From: Paracidovorax sp031843945
GTDB lineage: Bacteria > Pseudomonadota > Gammaproteobacteria > Burkholderiales > Burkholderiaceae_C
NCBI RefSeq assembly: GCF_031843945.1
Contig: NZ_JAVTJJ010000006.1
Span: forward strand, 124,001 to 188,000
Length of the DNA: 64,000 nt
Reading direction: 5' to 3'
Positions 61,270 through 64,000 of the stretch are shown here, piece after piece. Made by a program: the position numbers and the translations under genes. Under the pieces are notes generated by a model. That model saw only the letters and a program-made list of their open reading frames with translations, ran no database searches and was not told the origin of the DNA. Positions within the stretch are counted from its first letter, which is position 1, and every line of letters starts with the position of its first letter.

Positions 61270-63304
61270 GGCTTGCAGGCTCCAGGCGAAAAATGAGGGT
61301 GGACAGAGGCGGCAGCGTCAGGCAAAGAGATTGATCGCGGTGGTGCGATCGCACGGGTGTCGTGTCGGCTCCCCCGAGGTTTCCCCAGCCGGCCCCGCCA
61401 AATTCACGTGCGTCGCTGTTCAGTACTTCTTCCCAGCGCCCGGCGGTGGGCACGCCCACCAGGTAGTTGTCCCGCGGGATCGGTGTCAGGTTGCACACCA
61501 CCAGTACGGGGGAGGCGCCAGCCTGGCTCGACTCCCTGGAGGGCTTGCGAAGGAAAGCGATGACGCTTTGCTGCGCGTCGTCCGCTTCGATCCATTCGAA
61601 GCCTTCGGCCGAAAAATCGACCTCGTGCAGGGCGGGCTCGCCTCGGTACACACGGTTGAGTTCACGCATGAGGCGTTGCACGCCGCCGTGCAGCGGGCTG
61701 TCGCACACCCACCATTCCAGCTCGCCCTCGTGCGTCCACTCACGCCTTTGGCCGAACTCGCCGCCCATGAAAAGCAGCTTCTTGCCAGGGTGTGCCCACA
61801 TCAAGCCGAACATGGCACGCAAGTTGGCGAACTGCTGCCATTCGTCTCCCGGCATCTTGTTGATCAATGAGCCTTTGCCGTAGACCACCTCGTCGTGGGA
61901 AAGCGGAAGCACGAAGTTCTCGTTGAATGCGTACACCAGCGAAAAGGTGAGCTTGTGATGGTGGTACCTGCGATTGATCGGGTCTTCCTTCAGGTACGAA
62001 AGCGTGTCGTGCATCCAGCCCATGTTCCACTTCATGCCAAACCCCAGGCCGTTCATCTCGACAGGGCGCGACACCATGGGCCAAGCGGTGGATTCCTCAG
62101 CGATGCTGACGGTGTCTGGGTGCTCGCGGTAGACGGCCCGGTTCAGCAAACGCATGAATTCGATGGCCTCGAGGTTCTCGCGGCCGCCATGTCGATTGGG
62201 AATCCATTCGCCTTGCTTGCGTGCGTAGTCGAGGTAGAGCATCGATGCGACCGCGTCCACCCGCAGGCCATCCAGGTGGTACTTGTCCAACCAGAACAAG
62301 CCTGAAGAGATCAGGAAACTGCGAACTTCGTGTCGCCCGTAATTGAAGATGGCCGAATTCCATTCAGGATGGAAGCCCTGGCGGGGATCGGCATGCTCGT
62401 ACAGATGCGTTCCGTCGAACTCGGCCAGACCGTGGGCATCTTCTGGAAAGTGCGAGGGCACCCAGTCCAGCAATACCCCGACGCCCCGCTGATGCATGTG
62501 ATCGACGAAGTACATGAAGTCTTGCGGAGTACCGTACCGGGAGGTCGGCGCGAAATACCCGGTGGTCTGGTAACCCCACGAACCGTAGAACGGGTGCTCA
62601 GTGATCGGCATCAGCTCCACGTGGGTGAACCCGAGCGAGATCGCGTAGTCGGCAAGCGCGTGGGCCAGCTCGCGGTAGTTCAGGAACTCCCCGTCCTTGC
62701 GTCGCCAGGAGCCCGGATGTACCTCGTAGATGGACATCGGCGCATCCAGCGCATTGCGTGGCCCTCTGCTGCCCATCCACTGCGCGTCGCTCCACTCGTA
62801 ATCCAGTGACCACACCCTGGATGCCGTGCGCGGCGGCAGTTCGGAGCACACCGCAAATGGATCCGCTTTCTCAAGCACGCGCGCGCCGTGCTGGGACACG
62901 ATGCGGTATTTATAGGCTTGTCCATGTGCAGCATGAGGCACATGGCCTTCCCACACGCCGCTGATGTCGCCGTGCAGGCAAAGTGGGTCGGCATCGGGGC
63001 TCCAATGGTTCCAGTCGCCAATGACCGACACGGATGCGGCATTGGGCGCCCAGACGGCAAAGTCCGCCCCGTCGCCATCGGGCCGCACGTGACAACCCAT
63101 CGCCTGGTACAGCTTGGAGTGAGTGCCCTCCCGCATCAGGTAGGCATCGTGGGGTGTAAGCAAGGCAGAAGAAGCAGACGGCACAGCGGGTTCCTGAAAG
63201 ACGGAGGCAACCACCGCGCAAGACCGGGGCGGCGTCGCCCATGAGGAAAACCCATTGGTGCATAGCCTGTGTCGTCGCGCCGCGCGGAAGGGGCGGTTTG
63301 CCAT
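61253..63304 (-). CDS. glgB: 1,4-alpha-glucan branching enzyme, copy 2
   Basis: Branches the glucan built by GlgE. About 683 residues from ATG 63304; the true start is uncertain, since homology begins at LLTPHDAYLMREGTHSKLYQ and a GTG at 63214 is possible. Features: ADFAVWAPNAASVSVIGDWN, PMSIYEVHPGSWRRKDGEFL, nucleophile in LDGLRVDAVASMLYLDY, SIAEESTAWP, LSHDEVVYGKGSLI and GKKLLFMGGEFGQRREW. First gene of the glgB2-glgE-treS run. Confidence 0.92.
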   Translation of the reverse strand: MANRPFRAARRHRLCTNGFSSWATPPRSCAVVASVFQEPAVPSASSALLTPHDAYLMREGTHSKLYQAMGCHVRPDGDGADFAVWAPNAASVSVIGDWNHWSPDADPLCLHGDISGVWEGHVPHAAHGQAYKYRIVSQHGARVLEKADPFAVCSELPPRTASRVWSLDYEWSDAQWMGSRGPRNALDAPMSIYEVHPGSWRRKDGEFLNYRELAHALADYAISLGFTHVELMPITEHPFYGSWGYQTTGYFAPTSRYGTPQDFMYFVDHMHQRGVGVLLDWVPSHFPEDAHGLAEFDGTHLYEHADPRQGFHPEWNSAIFNYGRHEVRSFLISSGLFWLDKYHLDGLRVDAVASMLYLDYARKQGEWIPNRHGGRENLEAIEFMRLLNRAVYREHPDTVSIAEESTAWPMVSRPVEMNGLGFGMKWNMGWMHDTLSYLKEDPINRRYHHHKLTFSLVYAFNENFVLPLSHDEVVYGKGSLINKMPGDEWQQFANLRAMFGLMWAHPGKKLLFMGGEFGQRREWTHEGELEWWVCDSPLHGGVQRLMRELNRVYRGEPALHEVDFSAEGFEWIEADDAQQSVIAFLRKPSRESSQAGASPVLVVCNLTPIPRDNYLVGVPTAGRWEEVLNSDAREFGGAGWGNLGGADTTPVRSHHRDQSLCLTLPPLSTLIFRLEPASHAQDT

Positions 63305-63444
63305 GTAGGACAAGATCGCATCGACGTTTGTGCGCCGGAAGATCCGGGCCGCAGCCGGCTCACAGGGAGTAGCCGGAGAACGCGTCTAACATCCTGCTCG
63401 GTGCACATAGTCAGGCGGCGCGGGAGCGTCTGGCGCCACAGTAC

Positions 63445-63884
63445 TGAATCGCCCCGGGTTTCAAGGAGGCTCAACACTCTGAGAGGATTGAGCCATGAGC
63501 AAATTGAACAAGTTCTCGCCTGAGGTGCGTGAGCGCACGGTGAGGATGGTGCAGGAGCAGTGTGGGGAGTACCCGTCGCTGTGGGCAGCCATCGAGTCCA
63601 TCGCCCCGAAGATTGGCTGCGTGCCGCAGACCTTGAACGAATGGGTCAAGCGCGCCCAGGTCGATGCCGGTGCGCGTGAGGGCGTCACGAGCAGCGAGGC
63701 GCAGCGGATGAAGGGAACTGGAGCGCGAGGTCAAGGAGCTGCGCCGGGCCAACGAGATACTGAAGTTGGCCAGTGCGTTTTTCGCCCAGGCGGAGCTCGA
63801 CCGCCTACTGAACTCGCCAGTCAGACCGCCGCGGTAGCGGCCTGACTTAAACCAAACGGCCTCCGCGGAACCCGGGGCGATTCA
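63445..63884 (+). mobile_element. Internally deleted IS3-family element
   Basis: Both ends are kept: TGAATCGCCCCGGGTTTC at 63445 and its near-reverse complement ending at 63884 (22 of 25 bases match). Ends are TG...CA as in IS3. Only orfA and a short orfB-like tail remain in 440 bp, while full elements are about 1.2 kb. The flanking triplets (TAC and AGC) do not match, so no target duplication is seen. Confidence 0.85.
63495..63837 (+). pseudogene. IS3 transposase OrfA, frameshifted
   Basis: Starts MSKLNKFSPEVRERTVRMVQ with the helix-turn-helix PKIGCVPQTLNEWVKRAQ. After EAQRMK an extra G in the GGG at 63713-63715 shifts the frame. Restoring it yields ELEREVKELRRANEILKLAS and AFFAQAELDR, the leucine-zipper end of OrfA, then a short abnormal tail to TAG 63835-63837. 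OrfB with its DDE residues is absent. Confidence 0.85.
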
Positions 63885-63918
63885 AGCTGATATCAAACGA
63901 CTGTCCTTCGTCGCTGTC

Positions 63919-63934
63919 AGCATTCATGAATGCT
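63919..63934. repeat. 16-bp perfect palindrome
   Basis: AGCATTCATGAATGCT, 34 bp past the IS remnant. Could be a dimeric regulator site for a gene beyond the window; the remaining 116 bases after the IS show no gene. Confidence 0.5.
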
Positions 63935-64000
63935 CCAGTGGCTTTTGTTGCGGAATGGTCGCTCGCACCCATGGCGCCTCCACGAGAATCTCTGCGTGGC

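Overview
The window looks like chromosomal DNA of a Burkholderiales bacterium, most likely Comamonadaceae (Acidovorax/Comamonas/Delftia-like). I infer this from gene order (pheA-serC-gyrA facing ompA-ubiG-gph-ssrA; uvrC-pgsA-hupB-tRNA-ppiD-tRNA), the tmRNA tag ANDERFALAA, the EarP/Arg32-type EF-P pair, several Bug-family solute receptors and high GC. No database search was possible, so the taxon is an inference.

Layout. 1-4810: housekeeping genes on the minus strand (pheA cut by the window edge, serC, gyrA). 5035-7562: ompA, ubiG, gph and ssrA on the plus strand. 7564-11072: a small, decayed prophage-like insertion bounded by the ssrA 3' end and an imperfect 30-bp copy of it; it holds a DUF3606 gene, a frameshifted endonuclease, lysis-module-like scraps and one intact secreted IPTL-CTERM protein. 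11140-23037: an apparent hexuronate/aldarate catabolic region: kdgD with a Bug receptor on the minus strand, a GntR regulator, then uronate dehydrogenase, three beta-propeller lactonases in different predicted compartments, a TRAP transporter and a second Bug receptor. A shared 20-bp operator-like sequence sits in front of both the kdgD and the gntR/udh transcription units. 23131-35373: phaR, small uncharacterised genes, rimO, efp-earP-lysR, and a CoA-transferase/HMG-CoA-lyase-family operon with two more Bug receptors. 35484-40800: uvrC, pgsA, hupB, tRNA-Val, ppiD, tRNA-His.

40895-63304 is the most striking part: ten same-strand genes for alpha-glucan and trehalose metabolism with one membrane protein between them. 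Reading leftward: glgB2, glgE, treS-maltokinase fusion, a TM-helix/mechanosensitive-type protein, glgB1, glgC, glgX, treZ, a 1656-residue MalQ-TreY fusion, glgA. Most junctions are 4-bp overlaps or gaps under 50 bp. Together they encode the classical GlgC-GlgA-GlgB glycogen route, the TreS-maltokinase-GlgE-GlgB route, and the TreY-TreZ route from glucan to trehalose, so glucan and trehalose could be interconverted in both directions. The channel-like gene suggests a link to osmotic stress.

63445-63884 is an IS3-family remnant with both terminal inverted repeats but almost no orfB. Scattered through the first 36 kb are seven copies of a ~57-bp two-hairpin repeat; one lies in frame inside earP and contributes coding sequence.
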